From Citrobacter europaeus (lineage in GTDB: Bacteria; Pseudomonadota; Gammaproteobacteria; Enterobacterales; Enterobacteriaceae): a stretch of DNA of 64,000 nt. Both the position numbers and the translations under genes were made by a program. The stretch is from NCBI GenBank assembly GCA_020099315.1, contig CP083650.1, positions 1,178,001 through 1,242,000 on the forward strand, given 5' to 3'. Of this stretch, positions 42,532 through 52,345 are shown piece by piece; position 1 is the first letter of the stretch, and the number at the start of each line of letters is the position of its first letter. Below the pieces are notes generated by a model that searched no databases, had not been told where the DNA came from, and saw only the letters and a program-made list of their open reading frames with translations.

Positions 42532-43914
42532 ATGAGCAAATTTAAGCTTCTTACCCTCAGCGCTGTATTCGTTCTCGCCGGTTGTTCATTGGCGCCGGAC
42601 TATCAGCGTCCGGCATTGCCGGTGCCGCAGCAATTCTCCTTAAGCCAGAATGCGTTGGTTTCTGCGCCGATGGGATATCAGGATACGGGCTGGCGGACTT
42701 TCTTCGTTGACCCCCAGGTAAAGGCGCTGATCGGCGAGGCGCTGATTAATAACCGCGATTTACGTATGGCCGTGCTGAAAGTTCAGGAAGCGAGAGCGCA
42801 ATATGGCGTCACCGACGCTGACCGCTATCCGCAACTCACGGCAGGCTCCAGCGGCACCTACAGCGGTAAATTAAAAGGCGATAGCAGCACCAACCGCGAA
42901 TTCGAAGCCGGGCTGAATCTCAGTTTTGATCTCGATTTCTTTGGCAGGCTGAAGAATATGAGTGAAGCCGAGCGACAGAACTTCTTTGCCAGCGAAGAGG
43001 CGCGTCGGGCGGTGCATATCTCATTAATCTCCAGCGTGTCACAAAGTTACTTCAATCAGCGTCTGGCTTATGCGCAATTGCAAATTGCCGAAGAAACGTT
43101 GCAAAACTATCAGCGCTCATACGCTTTTGTGGAGAAACAGTTGCTGACCGGCAGCACCAACGTACTGGCGCTGGAACAGGCGCGCGGCGTAATTGAAAGC
43201 ACGCGCAGCGAAATCGCGAAGCGTAAAGGTGAACTGGCGCAAGCGAACAATGCGCTGCAGCTGTTGCTGGGTACGTACGGGAAATTACCCAACGACCAGA
43301 TGCGCAGCGGCGGGGATATTAAACCGGTAACGCTGCCGCCATCGTTGTCATCGCAAATACTGTTGCAGCGCCCGGATATTTTGGAAGCTGAGCACGGATT
43401 AATGGCGGCGAATGCCAATATCGGCGCCGCGCGGGCGGCATTTTTCCCGTCGATTACCCTGACCAGTTCAGTTTCCAGTAACAGCAGCGATCTCTCCAGC
43501 TTATTTAATGCCGCCAGCGGAATGTGGAATTTTGTTCCCAAAATAGATATTCCAATTTTCAATGCCGGACGTAATCAGTCGAATCTCGACCTCGCCGAAA
43601 TACGCCAGCAGCAGTCGGTGGTGAATTACGAACAAAAAATTCAGAACGCCTTTAAAGAGGTGGCGGATGCGCTGGTATTGCGCCAAAGCATTGCCGATCA
43701 AATTCGCGGTCAGCAGCGTTATCTGACCTCATTGCAAATCACCTTACAGCGCGCCAGAGCGCTTTATCAAAATGGCGCGGTTAGCTATATCGAAGTTCTG
43801 GATGCCGAACGTTCCTTATTCGCCACGCAGCAATCACTGCTCGATCTTAATTACGCCCAGCAGGTTAATGAAATTAAGCTGTTTGCTGCCTTAGGCGGCG
43901 GTTGGGTGGAGTAA
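42532..43914 (+). CDS. cusC: CusC, outer-membrane channel of the Cus RND pump
   Basis: 460 residues. Lipobox LAGC with Cys18 gives a lipoprotein. TolC-family protein with two similar halves of coiled-coil and beta-barrel: INNRDLRMAVLKVQEARAQYG and GAARAAFFPSITLTSSVSSNS in the first and second parts, FDLDFFGRLKNMSEAERQ, and the NYAQQ end. It exports Cu(I)/Ag(I) across the outer membrane with CusB and CusA. First gene of cusCFBA. Confidence 0.95.
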   Translation: MSKFKLLTLSAVFVLAGCSLAPDYQRPALPVPQQFSLSQNALVSAPMGYQDTGWRTFFVDPQVKALIGEALINNRDLRMAVLKVQEARAQYGVTDADRYPQLTAGSSGTYSGKLKGDSSTNREFEAGLNLSFDLDFFGRLKNMSEAERQNFFASEEARRAVHISLISSVSQSYFNQRLAYAQLQIAEETLQNYQRSYAFVEKQLLTGSTNVLALEQARGVIESTRSEIAKRKGELAQANNALQLLLGTYGKLPNDQMRSGGDIKPVTLPPSLSSQILLQRPDILEAEHGLMAANANIGAARAAFFPSITLTSSVSSNSSDLSSLFNAASGMWNFVPKIDIPIFNAGRNQSNLDLAEIRQQQSVVNYEQKIQNAFKEVADALVLRQSIADQIRGQQRYLTSLQITLQRARALYQNGAVSYIEVLDAERSLFATQQSLLDLNYAQQVNEIKLFAALGGGWVE

Positions 43915-43946
43915 TCCTTAATATTAACTTTTCAGGAGCATCAATT

Positions 43947-44294
43947 ATGAATATTACCGCCAAAGCCGTGCTGTTTAGCCTTTTTTCTCTGGTCATGTTT
44001 AACGCTCAGGCCAATGAGCATCAGCATGGCGAAATGATGGATATGCAGCCAGCGGCTCAACAGGAACAACTCATTAGCGCCACGGGAGTGATTGAAGCTG
44101 TTGATAGGGACAGTAAAAAAATCACGATTAAGCATGACCCTATTCCTGCGGTGAACTGGCCAGCCATGACGATGCGTTTTACGCTGGTTGCCGACACGAA
44201 GGCTGATGATATTAAACCCGGCGATAAGGTTGCATTTACGTTTGTTCAGCAGGGAAATCTCTCTGTATTACGTGATATTCACATCAGTAAATAA
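43947..44294 (+). CDS. cusF: CusF, periplasmic Cu(I)/Ag(I) metallochaperone
   Basis: 115 residues from the ATG at 43947 with AGGAG 8 bases before. Signal to AQA-NE, then a His/Met-rich linker (HQHGEMMDMQ) and the small OB fold. The metal site is intact: His in TIKHDP, Trp and two Met in NWPAMTMRF, the Cu-pi arrangement of CusF. It hands metal to CusB. Position between cusC and cusB is conserved. Confidence 0.96.
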   Translation: MNITAKAVLFSLFSLVMFNAQANEHQHGEMMDMQPAAQQEQLISATGVIEAVDRDSKKITIKHDPIPAVNWPAMTMRFTLVADTKADDIKPGDKVAFTFVQQGNLSVLRDIHISK

Positions 44295-44370
44295 CGTTCT
44301 CGCTGGTCTCTTTTATTCTTACCCGGATTCTTCGCAATGCGGGTGAGACTATCGCGCAATGGAAATCACT

Positions 44371-45663
44371 ATGGCGTCTTTAAATATTAAAACTACCGCG
44401 CTTATTCTCGCAGGCATGATTGCCGGTGGGGTTATTTCTGTCGGTATTTATACTTATTATTCATCCGCACAAGCAACGGCTGAAACCGGGCAGGCTGCGC
44501 CAAAAGAAGACAGAAAAGTTTTGTTTTGGTACGACCCCATGTACCCGAACACGCGCTTTGATAAGCCGGGTAAATCGCCATTTATGGATATGGATCTTAT
44601 CCCGAAATATGCCGATGAAGAGACCGCGAGCGCGTCAGCGCCTGGCGTACGAATCGATCCCACCCAGACCCAGAATTTGGGGCTAAAAACAGAACCTGTG
44701 CGCCGTGGGCCGCTGCACTACGCGCAAACTTTCCCGGCTAACGTTAGCTATAACGAATACCAGTTCGTTATTGTCCAGGCACGCTCCGCAGGCTTTATCG
44801 AAAAGGTTTACCCGCTAACCGTGGGCGACAAAATTAAGCAAGGCGCGCCGCTTATCGACCTGACGATTCCCGACTGGGTTGAGGCGCAGAGCGAATATTT
44901 ATTGCTGCGTGAGACCGGCGGTAGCGCGACACAGGTGGAAGGCATTCTGGAGAGGTTACGCCTGGCCGGTATGCCTGAAGCGGATATTCAGCGCTTAAAA
45001 TCGACGCGTAAAATTCAAACCCGCTTCACCCTGAAAGCCCCCATTGATGGGGTGATCACTGCATTCGATTTGCGTACCGGTATGAACATTTCCAAAGACA
45101 ATGTGGTCGCGAAAATTCAGGGCATGGACCCAGTATGGGTCAGCGCGTCGGTCCCGGAATCTATTGCCTGGCTGATTAAAGACGCCTCGCAATTTAGCAT
45201 CACTGTGCCAGCCTGGCCGGACAAGACTTTCACCATCAGCAAATGGAATATCTTACCCAGCGTCGATGCCACCACGCGGACGTTGCAGATCCGTTTGCAG
45301 GTCGAAAACCGCGACGAGGCGCTCAAACCGGGGATGAATGCCTACCTGCAACTGAAAACGCAAAGTAAGCCGATGTTGCTGATCCCGTCTAAAGCGTTAA
45401 TTGATACGGGTACCGAACAGCGGGTGATTACCGTTGATCATGAAGGTCGATTTGTGCCGAAGCAGGTTTCGGTATTCCATGAATCACAGGGACTAACGGC
45501 TATTCGCTCCGGCCTGAGCGAAGGTGAAAAAGTGGTGTCCAGCGGTCTGTTCCTGATCGACTCCGAGGCGAATATCTCCGGCGCGCTGGATCGTATGCGC
45601 GCCCAGAATAGCGGTGCACAAGACGCAGTCGCTAGCCCAGCCCCGGCGGCCCATTCACACTGA
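44371..45663 (+). CDS. cusB: CusB, periplasmic membrane-fusion protein
   Basis: 430 residues from MASLNIKTTALILAG at 44371; an ATG 4 codons upstream (44359) is possible. N-terminal membrane anchor, then the metal-binding segment with FWYDPMYPNTRFDKPGKSPFMDMDLIPKY, whose Met residues take Cu/Ag from CusF, followed by barrel-sandwich, helical hairpin (QSEYLLLRETGGSATQVEGILERLRLAG) and beta-barrel domains. The His-rich tail PAAHSH is short. It couples CusA to CusC. Confidence 0.95.
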   Translation: MASLNIKTTALILAGMIAGGVISVGIYTYYSSAQATAETGQAAPKEDRKVLFWYDPMYPNTRFDKPGKSPFMDMDLIPKYADEETASASAPGVRIDPTQTQNLGLKTEPVRRGPLHYAQTFPANVSYNEYQFVIVQARSAGFIEKVYPLTVGDKIKQGAPLIDLTIPDWVEAQSEYLLLRETGGSATQVEGILERLRLAGMPEADIQRLKSTRKIQTRFTLKAPIDGVITAFDLRTGMNISKDNVVAKIQGMDPVWVSASVPESIAWLIKDASQFSITVPAWPDKTFTISKWNILPSVDATTRTLQIRLQVENRDEALKPGMNAYLQLKTQSKPMLLIPSKALIDTGTEQRVITVDHEGRFVPKQVSVFHESQGLTAIRSGLSEGEKVVSSGLFLIDSEANISGALDRMRAQNSGAQDAVASPAPAAHSH

Positions 45664-45674
45664 GGATATGATAA

Positions 45675-48600
45675 ATGATTGAATGGATTATCCGCCGCTC
45701 AGTAGCAAACCGTTTTCTGGTAATGATGGGGGCGCTGTTTCTCAGTATCTGGGGAACCTGGACCATCATCAATACCCCGGTTGATGCGCTGCCCGATCTC
45801 TCTGATGTTCAGGTGATCGTCAAAACCAGTTATCCGGGGCAGGCGCCGCAAATCGTTGAGAATCAGGTGACCTACCCGTTAACCACCACCATGCTGTCAG
45901 TTCCGGGCGCGAAGACGGTGCGCGGCTTCTCGCAGTTTGGCGATTCCTATGTATACGTCATTTTCGAGGATGGCACCGATCCTTACTGGGCGCGCTCGCG
46001 CGTGCTGGAATATCTCAACCAGGTTCAGGGCAAATTACCGGCAGGCGTTAGTGCTGAAATGGGGCCGGACGCCACGGGCGTCGGCTGGATTTTTGAATAC
46101 GCGCTGGTCGATCGCAGTGGGAAACATGACCTGGCGGAATTACGTTCTCTGCAGGACTGGTTTTTAAAGTATGAGTTAAAAACGATTCCGAACGTGGCTG
46201 AAGTAGCCTCGGTAGGCGGCGTGGTTAAACAGTACCAGGTCGTTATCGACCCGATGAAGCTCACGCAATATGGCATTAGCCTGGCGGAGGTGAAATCTGC
46301 GCTGGACACGTCGAATCAGGAAGCGGGCGGTTCGTCAGTTGAGATGGCTGAAGCGGAATACATGGTTCGCGCCAGTGGCTATCTGCAAACGCTTGATGAT
46401 TTCAATAACATCGTCCTGAAAACAGGGGCCGACGGTGTGCCTGTTTACCTGCGCGATGTCGCGCGCGTGCAGATTGGGCCGGAAATGCGCCGTGGGATCG
46501 CCGAGCTCAATGGTGAAGGCGAAGTGGCGGGCGGGGTGGTTATCCTGCGTTCCGGTAAAAATGCGCGTGAAGTTATCTCCGCTGTTAAAGCCAAACTCGA
46601 CACGTTAAAAAGTAGCCTGCCGGAAGGCGTGGAGGTAGTTACAACATACGATCGCAGTCAGCTCATCGATCGCGCCATTGATAACCTGAGCTATAAGCTG
46701 CTGGAAGAGTTTATCGTTGTTGCACTGGTGTGCGCTCTGTTTCTGTGGCATTTGCGTTCGGCGCTGGTGGCGATTATTTCCCTGCCGCTGGGGTTGTGTA
46801 TCGCGTTTATTGTGATGCATTTCCAGGGACTGAACGCCAATATCATGTCGCTTGGGGGAATCGCCATTGCCGTCGGGGCGATGGTCGATGCCGCGATCGT
46901 GATGATTGAAAACGCCCATAAGCGGCTGGAAGAGTGGGGGCATCAGCATCCGGATGAAAAACTGGATAACGCAACGCGCTGGAAGGTCATTACCGACGCC
47001 TCGGTAGAAGTCGGCCCGGCGTTGTTCATCAGCCTGCTGATTATCACCCTGTCATTTATCCCTATTTTCACGCTTGAGGGGCAAGAGGGGCGACTGTTTG
47101 GCCCGCTGGCGTTCACCAAAACATATGCCATGGCAGGCGCGGCGTTTCTGGCCATTGTGGTAATTCCAATCCTGATGGGATTCTGGATCCGTGGCAAGAT
47201 TCCGGCGGAAAGCAGCAACCCGCTAAACCGCTTCCTGATCCGTATTTACCATCCGCTGCTGTTGAAGGTGCTGCACTGGCCTAAAACTACCCTCCTGGTG
47301 GCGGTGCTTTCAATACTGACGGTTATCTACCCGCTGAATAAAGTTGGTGGGGAATTCCTGCCGCAGATTAACGAAGGCGATTTACTGTATATGCCTTCAA
47401 CCTTGCCAGGAATTTCGGCGGCGCAGGCGGCGGATATGCTGCAAAAAACCGATAAGCTGATCATGACCGTTCCGGAAGTCGCGCGCGTGTTTGGTAAAAC
47501 CGGTAAGGCAGAAACCGCAACGGATTCCGCGCCGCTGGAAATGGTTGAAACGACAATCCAACTGAAGCCGCAGGATCAGTGGCGTCCGGGTATGACGATG
47601 GACAAAATCATCGCCGAGCTGGACAAAACCGTGCGCTTGCCGGGGTTGGCGAATCTGTGGGTTCCGCCTATCCGTAACCGTATCGACATGCTCTCTACCG
47701 GTATCAAAAGCCCAATTGGCATTAAGGTGTCAGGTAACGTTCTGACTGATATCGACGCCACGGCGGAACAAATCGAAGAGGTGGCCAGAACCGTACCGGG
47801 CGTCTCTTCGGCGCTGGCTGAGCGTCTGGTGGGAGGGCGCTATATCAACGTAGACATCAATCGGGAGAAAGCAGCGCGTTATGGCATGACCGTAGGCGCA
47901 GTGCAGCTGTTTGTCACCTCAGCGGTGGGGGGCGCGATGGTGGGCGAAACGGTGGAAGGGATTGCTCGTTATCCTATCAATCTGCGCTATGCGCAGAGCT
48001 ATCGCGATAGCCCAGAAGCGCTGCGTAATCTGCCGATTCTGACGCCCATGAAGCAGCAAATTACGCTGGCAGATGTTGCAGATGTGACGGTAGTTTCTGG
48101 TCCGTCAATGTTAAAAACTGAAGATGCGCGACCAACCAGCTGGATTTATATCGACGCCCGCGATCGTGACATGGTTTCGGTGGTGAACGATCTGAAAAAG
48201 GCTATTGCTGAAAACGTACAGTTAAAACCGGGGACCAGCGTGGCTTTTTCCGGGCAGTTCGAGCTGCTTGAACGCGCCAGCCATAAGCTCAAACTGATGG
48301 TGCCGATGACGCTGATGATTATCTTCGTTCTGCTTTATCTGGCTTTCCGTCGCTTTGGCGAGGCGCTGCTGATTATCACCAGCGTCCCCTTTGCGCTGGT
48401 GGGCGGCATCTGGTTTCTCTACTGGATGGGGTTTCATATGTCGGTTGCAACCGGAACCGGGTTTATTGCGCTCGCCGGCGTTGCCGCAGAATTTGGCGTG
48501 GTGATGCTGATGTATCTGCGTCACGCCATTGAAGCTGAACCTGCACTGGAAAATCCGCAAACCTTTACCGCTGATAAGCTGGATGAGGCGTTGTATCACG

Positions 48601-48818
48601 GCGCGGTGCTGCGTGTGCGTCCGAAAGCGATGACCGTGGCGGTAATTATCGCGGGTTTGCTACCTATCTTGTGGGGGACGGGAGCAGGCTCAGAAGTCAT
48701 GAGCCGTATAGCCGCACCGATGATTGGCGGTATGATCACTGCGCCATTGCTGTCGCTGTTCATTATCCCGGCAGCTTATAAGCTGATGTGGCTGCACAGG
48801 CATCGCAGCCAAAAGTAA
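45675..48818 (+). CDS. cusA: CusA, RND copper/silver efflux pump
   Basis: 1047 residues, the E. coli length. Heavy-metal RND: twelve TM helices in two sets of six, two large periplasmic loops, and the proton-relay region with Asp in GGIAIAVGAMVDAAIVMIEN. The three Met of the metal site are present: in AADMLQKTDKLIM, APLEMVETT and NRIDMLSTG. It removes Cu(I)/Ag(I) from cytoplasm or periplasm. Last gene of cusCFBA, 11 bases after cusB. Confidence 0.97.
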   Translation: MIEWIIRRSVANRFLVMMGALFLSIWGTWTIINTPVDALPDLSDVQVIVKTSYPGQAPQIVENQVTYPLTTTMLSVPGAKTVRGFSQFGDSYVYVIFEDGTDPYWARSRVLEYLNQVQGKLPAGVSAEMGPDATGVGWIFEYALVDRSGKHDLAELRSLQDWFLKYELKTIPNVAEVASVGGVVKQYQVVIDPMKLTQYGISLAEVKSALDTSNQEAGGSSVEMAEAEYMVRASGYLQTLDDFNNIVLKTGADGVPVYLRDVARVQIGPEMRRGIAELNGEGEVAGGVVILRSGKNAREVISAVKAKLDTLKSSLPEGVEVVTTYDRSQLIDRAIDNLSYKLLEEFIVVALVCALFLWHLRSALVAIISLPLGLCIAFIVMHFQGLNANIMSLGGIAIAVGAMVDAAIVMIENAHKRLEEWGHQHPDEKLDNATRWKVITDASVEVGPALFISLLIITLSFIPIFTLEGQEGRLFGPLAFTKTYAMAGAAFLAIVVIPILMGFWIRGKIPAESSNPLNRFLIRIYHPLLLKVLHWPKTTLLVAVLSILTVIYPLNKVGGEFLPQINEGDLLYMPSTLPGISAAQAADMLQKTDKLIMTVPEVARVFGKTGKAETATDSAPLEMVETTIQLKPQDQWRPGMTMDKIIAELDKTVRLPGLANLWVPPIRNRIDMLSTGIKSPIGIKVSGNVLTDIDATAEQIEEVARTVPGVSSALAERLVGGRYINVDINREKAARYGMTVGAVQLFVTSAVGGAMVGETVEGIARYPINLRYAQSYRDSPEALRNLPILTPMKQQITLADVADVTVVSGPSMLKTEDARPTSWIYIDARDRDMVSVVNDLKKAIAENVQLKPGTSVAFSGQFELLERASHKLKLMVPMTLMIIFVLLYLAFRRFGEALLIITSVPFALVGGIWFLYWMGFHMSVATGTGFIALAGVAAEFGVVMLMYLRHAIEAEPALENPQTFTADKLDEALYHGAVLRVRPKAMTVAVIIAGLLPILWGTGAGSEVMSRIAAPMIGGMITAPLLSLFIIPAAYKLMWLHRHRSQK

Positions 48819-48832
48819 TGCTCTGAAGCGCT

Positions 48833-48864
48833 CGCCTGCGTCGGTTTGGTCGCCGAAGCAGGCG
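48833..48864. terminator. Hairpin between convergent cusA and rclR
   Basis: CGCCTGC (48833-48839) and GCAGGCG (48858-48864) enclose a second inner stem (CGG/CCG). No long T-run on either side. It occupies the 51-base convergent gap and probably ends both transcripts. Confidence 0.55.
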
Positions 48865-48869
48865 TCGCT

Positions 48870-49724
48870 TTATGCTTCCAGGGCTTTCACGCGTTTGCGG
48901 TACTCGCCCGGCGTGCAGCCAAATTCCCGTAAAAAAACTTTATGGAACGACGATTCGCTGGCGTAGCCTACCGACTCGGCGACGACAATCAAAGGCTGCG
49001 ACCCGCGTGACAACATCTGGGCGGCGAATTGCAGACGTAAGGTGGTTAACACCGCCAGCGGTGTGGAATTTGACACTTCACGAAATAGCTGTGCGAAGCT
49101 GGCCCGCGACATATGTGCTCGTTTTGCCAGCTCTTCAACGGTCCAGGCAAAAGCCGGTGACTCCAGCATCAGGAATACCACGGCCCCTAGTTTGGGATGC
49201 AGCAATAAATTCAACACGTTCTGTGCGGGCGTTGCTTTGGTTAGCCACTCGCGAACGGCGAGTGTGAACAGTGTGGCGCATTGTTGGCTACATACTACAC
49301 TGGAGCCCGGCAGCGCACTCATGGATTCCTGTTGCATCAGTGCGATCATGGCCTTGAGCCAGTGGCTGACGGGACTGTTTTCATCAGGCGCCAGAACCAG
49401 AACTTCCGGCAGCGCAGTTAAAAAATAACGAGAGGAAGCATGCAGTCGCAGACTACCGCATACGATATGCGTTTGTTCATCGCCGGACTGGCACAACCGG
49501 TGCGCGGAGTTTTGCGGCAGGATAACAAGAATGCCTGGCCGCAGGGTGAATGATGTCCCGTCGGGCATCTCCAGTAGGACCGCTCCCTGAGTAACCGTAT
49601 GCCAGCGGATAACGGACAACTCTCCCGCCGCGTGTGGCAACTGCCAGTCTCTGCTCAGTAGACAGTTCTTGTCGATCGAGCCTTGCGGGTCGTTAAGCAT
49701 CAGTAATCGGCTAAGGGTATCCAT
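48870..49724 (-). CDS. rclR: RclR, HOCl-responsive AraC-family activator
   Basis: 284 residues, the E. coli length. Both redox cysteines described for RclR are at the same numbers, Cys21 (DKNCLLS) and Cys89 (HIVCGSL). A cupin-like N-terminal domain (TSFTLRPGILVILPQNSAHRL) precedes the two-helix-turn-helix AraC domain (WTVEELAKRAHMSRASFAQLFREV and PLIVVAESVGYASESSFHKVFLREFGCTPGEYRK). It activates rclABC upon oxidation by reactive chlorine. Divergent from rclA, with 237 bases between the starts. Confidence 0.95.
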   Translation of the reverse strand: MDTLSRLLMLNDPQGSIDKNCLLSRDWQLPHAAGELSVIRWHTVTQGAVLLEMPDGTSFTLRPGILVILPQNSAHRLCQSGDEQTHIVCGSLRLHASSRYFLTALPEVLVLAPDENSPVSHWLKAMIALMQQESMSALPGSSVVCSQQCATLFTLAVREWLTKATPAQNVLNLLLHPKLGAVVFLMLESPAFAWTVEELAKRAHMSRASFAQLFREVSNSTPLAVLTTLRLQFAAQMLSRGSQPLIVVAESVGYASESSFHKVFLREFGCTPGEYRKRVKALEA

Positions 49725-49961
49725 GAAGACTCCTGAACAGTTTTATTTATTGTTTGTTGAAACGGCATTATCTCTTTAATTAGTTATTATTTTAATACCT
49801 TCAAAGTGTTAGTGTGTTTTTTCATTCTATAAACGTTAGTCATCTTTAATGATGATTTAGACGATTTGACAGTTAATCGCGCGTTATGGATACGTTGTTT
49901 TGTCAGGGTTCAACCTATACTTCAGTTCATCAAACGAACAGTGACCTGGCGGAGAGACAGC

Positions 49962-51287
49962 ATGAATCAGTATCAGGCGATTATTATCGGATTTGGCAAA
50001 GCAGGGAAAACGCTGGCGGCTACCCTGGCGAAAACGGGCTGGCGTGTGGCGATTATTGAACAGTCAAACACCATGTATGGTGGGACATGCATCAATATCG
50101 GCTGCATTCCAACCAAAACCATGGTACATGATGCTGAACTTCAGCATGACTTTGCTGCGGCCATGCAGCGCAAGGCCTCCGTTGTCAGCTTTTTGCGTGA
50201 TAAAAACTTCCATAATCTTGCCGATCTGGAAAACGTGGATGTGATTGAAGGGCGGGCCGAATTCGTTGATAACCATACCGTGCGGGTCATGCAGTCAACC
50301 GACGCGATTGAGCTAAGCGGTGAGAAGATCTTTATTAATACCGGCGCGCAGTCAACGATTCCGGACGTAGAAGGATTAACGACTACACCGGGTGTGTTTG
50401 ACAGCACTGGTCTGTTGAATTTGACGCAACGTCCTGAGCGTTTAGGTATTTTGGGCGGCGGTTATATTGGCGTTGAATTCGCATCGATGTTTGCCAACTT
50501 CGGCAGTAAGGTCACTATTTATGAAGCGGCCCCGCAGTTTTTACCCCGCGAAGATCGGGATATTGCTGACGCTATCGCTAATATTCTATGCGACAAAGGG
50601 GTTGAGATTATCCTCAATGCCAGGGTTCAGGCGGTTTCATCCGAGGACGGCGAGGTACGGCTGCAAATGCCGGAAGGCGCACACACAGTGGATGCGCTGC
50701 TGGTGGCATCGGGTCGCAAACCTGCAACTGAAAATCTACAGTTGCAGAACGCGGGTGTGGATGTAAATGACCGTGGCGCCATTATTGTGAATAAATACCT
50801 GCGTACCTCGGCAGACAATATTTGGGCAATGGGCGATGTCACGGGGGGATTACAATTTACCTATATCTCGCTGGATGATTTTCGCATTGTGCGTGACAAC
50901 CTGTTAGGCGAGGGATTACGTCATACCGGCGATCGCCAAAACGTACCGTATTCCGTCTTTATGACGCCACCGCTTTCCCGCGTGGGGATGACCGAAGAAC
51001 AGGCTCGCGCCAGCGGCGCGGCGATGCAGGTAGTTACACTACCTGTTGCGGCTATCCCGCGTGCACGGGTGATGGATGATACGCGTGGTGTCCTTAAAGC
51101 GGTGGTGGATAGCGAAACGAAACAAATATTAGGCGTATCGCTGCTGTGCGTGGATTCTCATGAGATGATTAATATCATTAAAACCGTAATGGACGCGGGT
51201 TTACCGTATACCACATTGCGCGATCAAATATTTACGCATCCGAGCATGAGTGAATCACTGAACGATCTCTTTTCTCTCGTTAAATAA
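49962..51287 (+). CDS. rclA: RclA, flavin Cu(II) reductase / reactive chlorine resistance
   Basis: 441 residues from the ATG at 49962; an in-frame extension of 32 residues upstream is unlike the family. Pyridine nucleotide-disulfide oxidoreductase: FAD site IIIGFGKAGKTLA, redox pair Cys43-Cys48 in GGTCINIGCIPTK, NAD(P)H site LGILGGGYIGVEFAS, second FAD block NIWAMGDVTGG, and C-terminal dimer domain with THPSMSES. In E. coli it reduces Cu(II) to Cu(I) and protects against HOCl. Its place beside the cus copper pump is suggestive. Confidence 0.96.
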   Translation: MNQYQAIIIGFGKAGKTLAATLAKTGWRVAIIEQSNTMYGGTCINIGCIPTKTMVHDAELQHDFAAAMQRKASVVSFLRDKNFHNLADLENVDVIEGRAEFVDNHTVRVMQSTDAIELSGEKIFINTGAQSTIPDVEGLTTTPGVFDSTGLLNLTQRPERLGILGGGYIGVEFASMFANFGSKVTIYEAAPQFLPREDRDIADAIANILCDKGVEIILNARVQAVSSEDGEVRLQMPEGAHTVDALLVASGRKPATENLQLQNAGVDVNDRGAIIVNKYLRTSADNIWAMGDVTGGLQFTYISLDDFRIVRDNLLGEGLRHTGDRQNVPYSVFMTPPLSRVGMTEEQARASGAAMQVVTLPVAAIPRARVMDDTRGVLKAVVDSETKQILGVSLLCVDSHEMINIIKTVMDAGLPYTTLRDQIFTHPSMSESLNDLFSLVK

Positions 51288-51309
51288 TAAAAGCGTAGTC
51301 TGCATGTTT

Positions 51310-51334
51310 GCCCCGCCCGTGTGGGGCTTTTTTT
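51310..51334 (+). terminator. Terminator between rclA and rclB
   Basis: GCCCC (51310-51314), loop GCCCGTGT, GGGGC (51323-51327), then TTTTTTT. It has the form of an intrinsic terminator although rclA and rclBC are usually described as one operon. Confidence 0.8.
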
Positions 51335-51449
51335 ATCTATTTATCGGCTGGATACTAATTGACAGTTATTCTGGCGTGATGGATGAAATGAAATAAGTCG
51401 ACGTATTTTATTATATTGCTACTGAAACTACTGGTTAATGGAAATACAC

Positions 51450-51686
51450 ATGAACATGTTTAAAAGTATCTTACTAATGACCGCGTTATTGACTGCGCCG
51501 GTGACATTTTCCGCATTGGCGCAAACCGAGGTTGCCCACGTTAGCGTGTCTGGCATAGCGGATTCACCTTCCGTGATAGAGGATGCTATTGCGAAACTGG
51601 CTCAGGAAAATAATGCAACTTCCTGGAAAATAACCTCAATGCGCATTGATAGCAGTACTCACGCAACGGCAATTTTGTACAAGTGA
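51450..51686 (+). CDS. rclB: RclB, small periplasmic DUF1471 protein
   Basis: 78 residues from MNMFKSILLM at 51450, the E. coli length; an ATG at 51438 would add four. Signal peptide ending ALAQ, then the YhcN/BhsA-type DUF1471 fold (VAHVSVSGIADSPSVIEDAIAKLA, SSWKITSMRIDSSTHATAILYK). In E. coli rclB contributes to HOCl survival by an unknown route. It lies 11 bases before rclC. Confidence 0.93.
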   Translation: MNMFKSILLMTALLTAPVTFSALAQTEVAHVSVSGIADSPSVIEDAIAKLAQENNATSWKITSMRIDSSTHATAILYK

Positions 51687-51697
51687 GGAGAGTCTGA

Positions 51698-52258
51698 ATG
51701 GAAAAATATCTGCATTTACTCAGTAAGGGCGATAGAATTGGATTAACCCTAATTCGCCTGAGCATTGCAATTGTTTTTATCTGGATTGGCTTATTAAAGT
51801 TTGTACCTTACGAGGCCGACAGCATTACGCCGTTTGTCGCCAATAGCCCGGTAATGTCATTTTTTTATGAACATCCAGAAGAGTATAAGCAGCATTTAAC
51901 CCACGAAGGTGAGTTTAAGCCGCAGGAACGTGAGTGGCAGACTGCGAATAATACGTATACGTTTTCCAATGGTCTGGGCGTAGTCGAGGTGCTTATCGCT
52001 TTGCTGGTGCTGGCTAATCCTGTTAGCCGTTGGTTGGGATTAATTGGCGGCGTTCTGGCATTTGCTACACCAATTGTAACCTTATCATTTTTAATAACCA
52101 CGCCTGAAGCATGGGTAATGCCGCTGGGTGATTTACACCACGGATTTCCATACTTGTCAGGCGCCGGGCGGTTGGTGTTAAAAGATACGTTAATGTTGGC
52201 GGGAGCAGTGATGATCATCGCAGACTCATCCCGTTCAATAATTAAGCAGCGATATTGA
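51698..52258 (+). CDS. rclC: RclC, DUF417 inner-membrane protein
   Basis: 186 residues (197 in E. coli). About four membrane segments: GLTLIRLSIAIVFIWIGLLKF, GVVEVLIALLVLANPVSR, LIGGVLAFATPIVTLSFLI, LKDTLMLAGAVMIIA. DUF417, with the KFVPYEAxxIxPFVxxSPxM motif after TM1. It protects against reactive chlorine in E. coli; biochemical role unknown. Follows rclB directly and ends in a strong terminator. Confidence 0.94.
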   Translation: MEKYLHLLSKGDRIGLTLIRLSIAIVFIWIGLLKFVPYEADSITPFVANSPVMSFFYEHPEEYKQHLTHEGEFKPQEREWQTANNTYTFSNGLGVVEVLIALLVLANPVSRWLGLIGGVLAFATPIVTLSFLITTPEAWVMPLGDLHHGFPYLSGAGRLVLKDTLMLAGAVMIIADSSRSIIKQRY

Positions 52259-52321
52259 ATTTTTAACGTTGTACCCTCTGTAAGATAGTAAGCCACTATA
52301 GTTAGATTCGGTAATTACCGG

Positions 52322-52345
52322 GCCAGCAGGATGCTGGCTTTTTTT
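52322..52345 (+). terminator. Terminator after rclBC
   Basis: GCCAGCA (52322-52328), loop GGA, TGCTGGC (52332-52338), then TTTTTTT. Confidence 0.92.
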
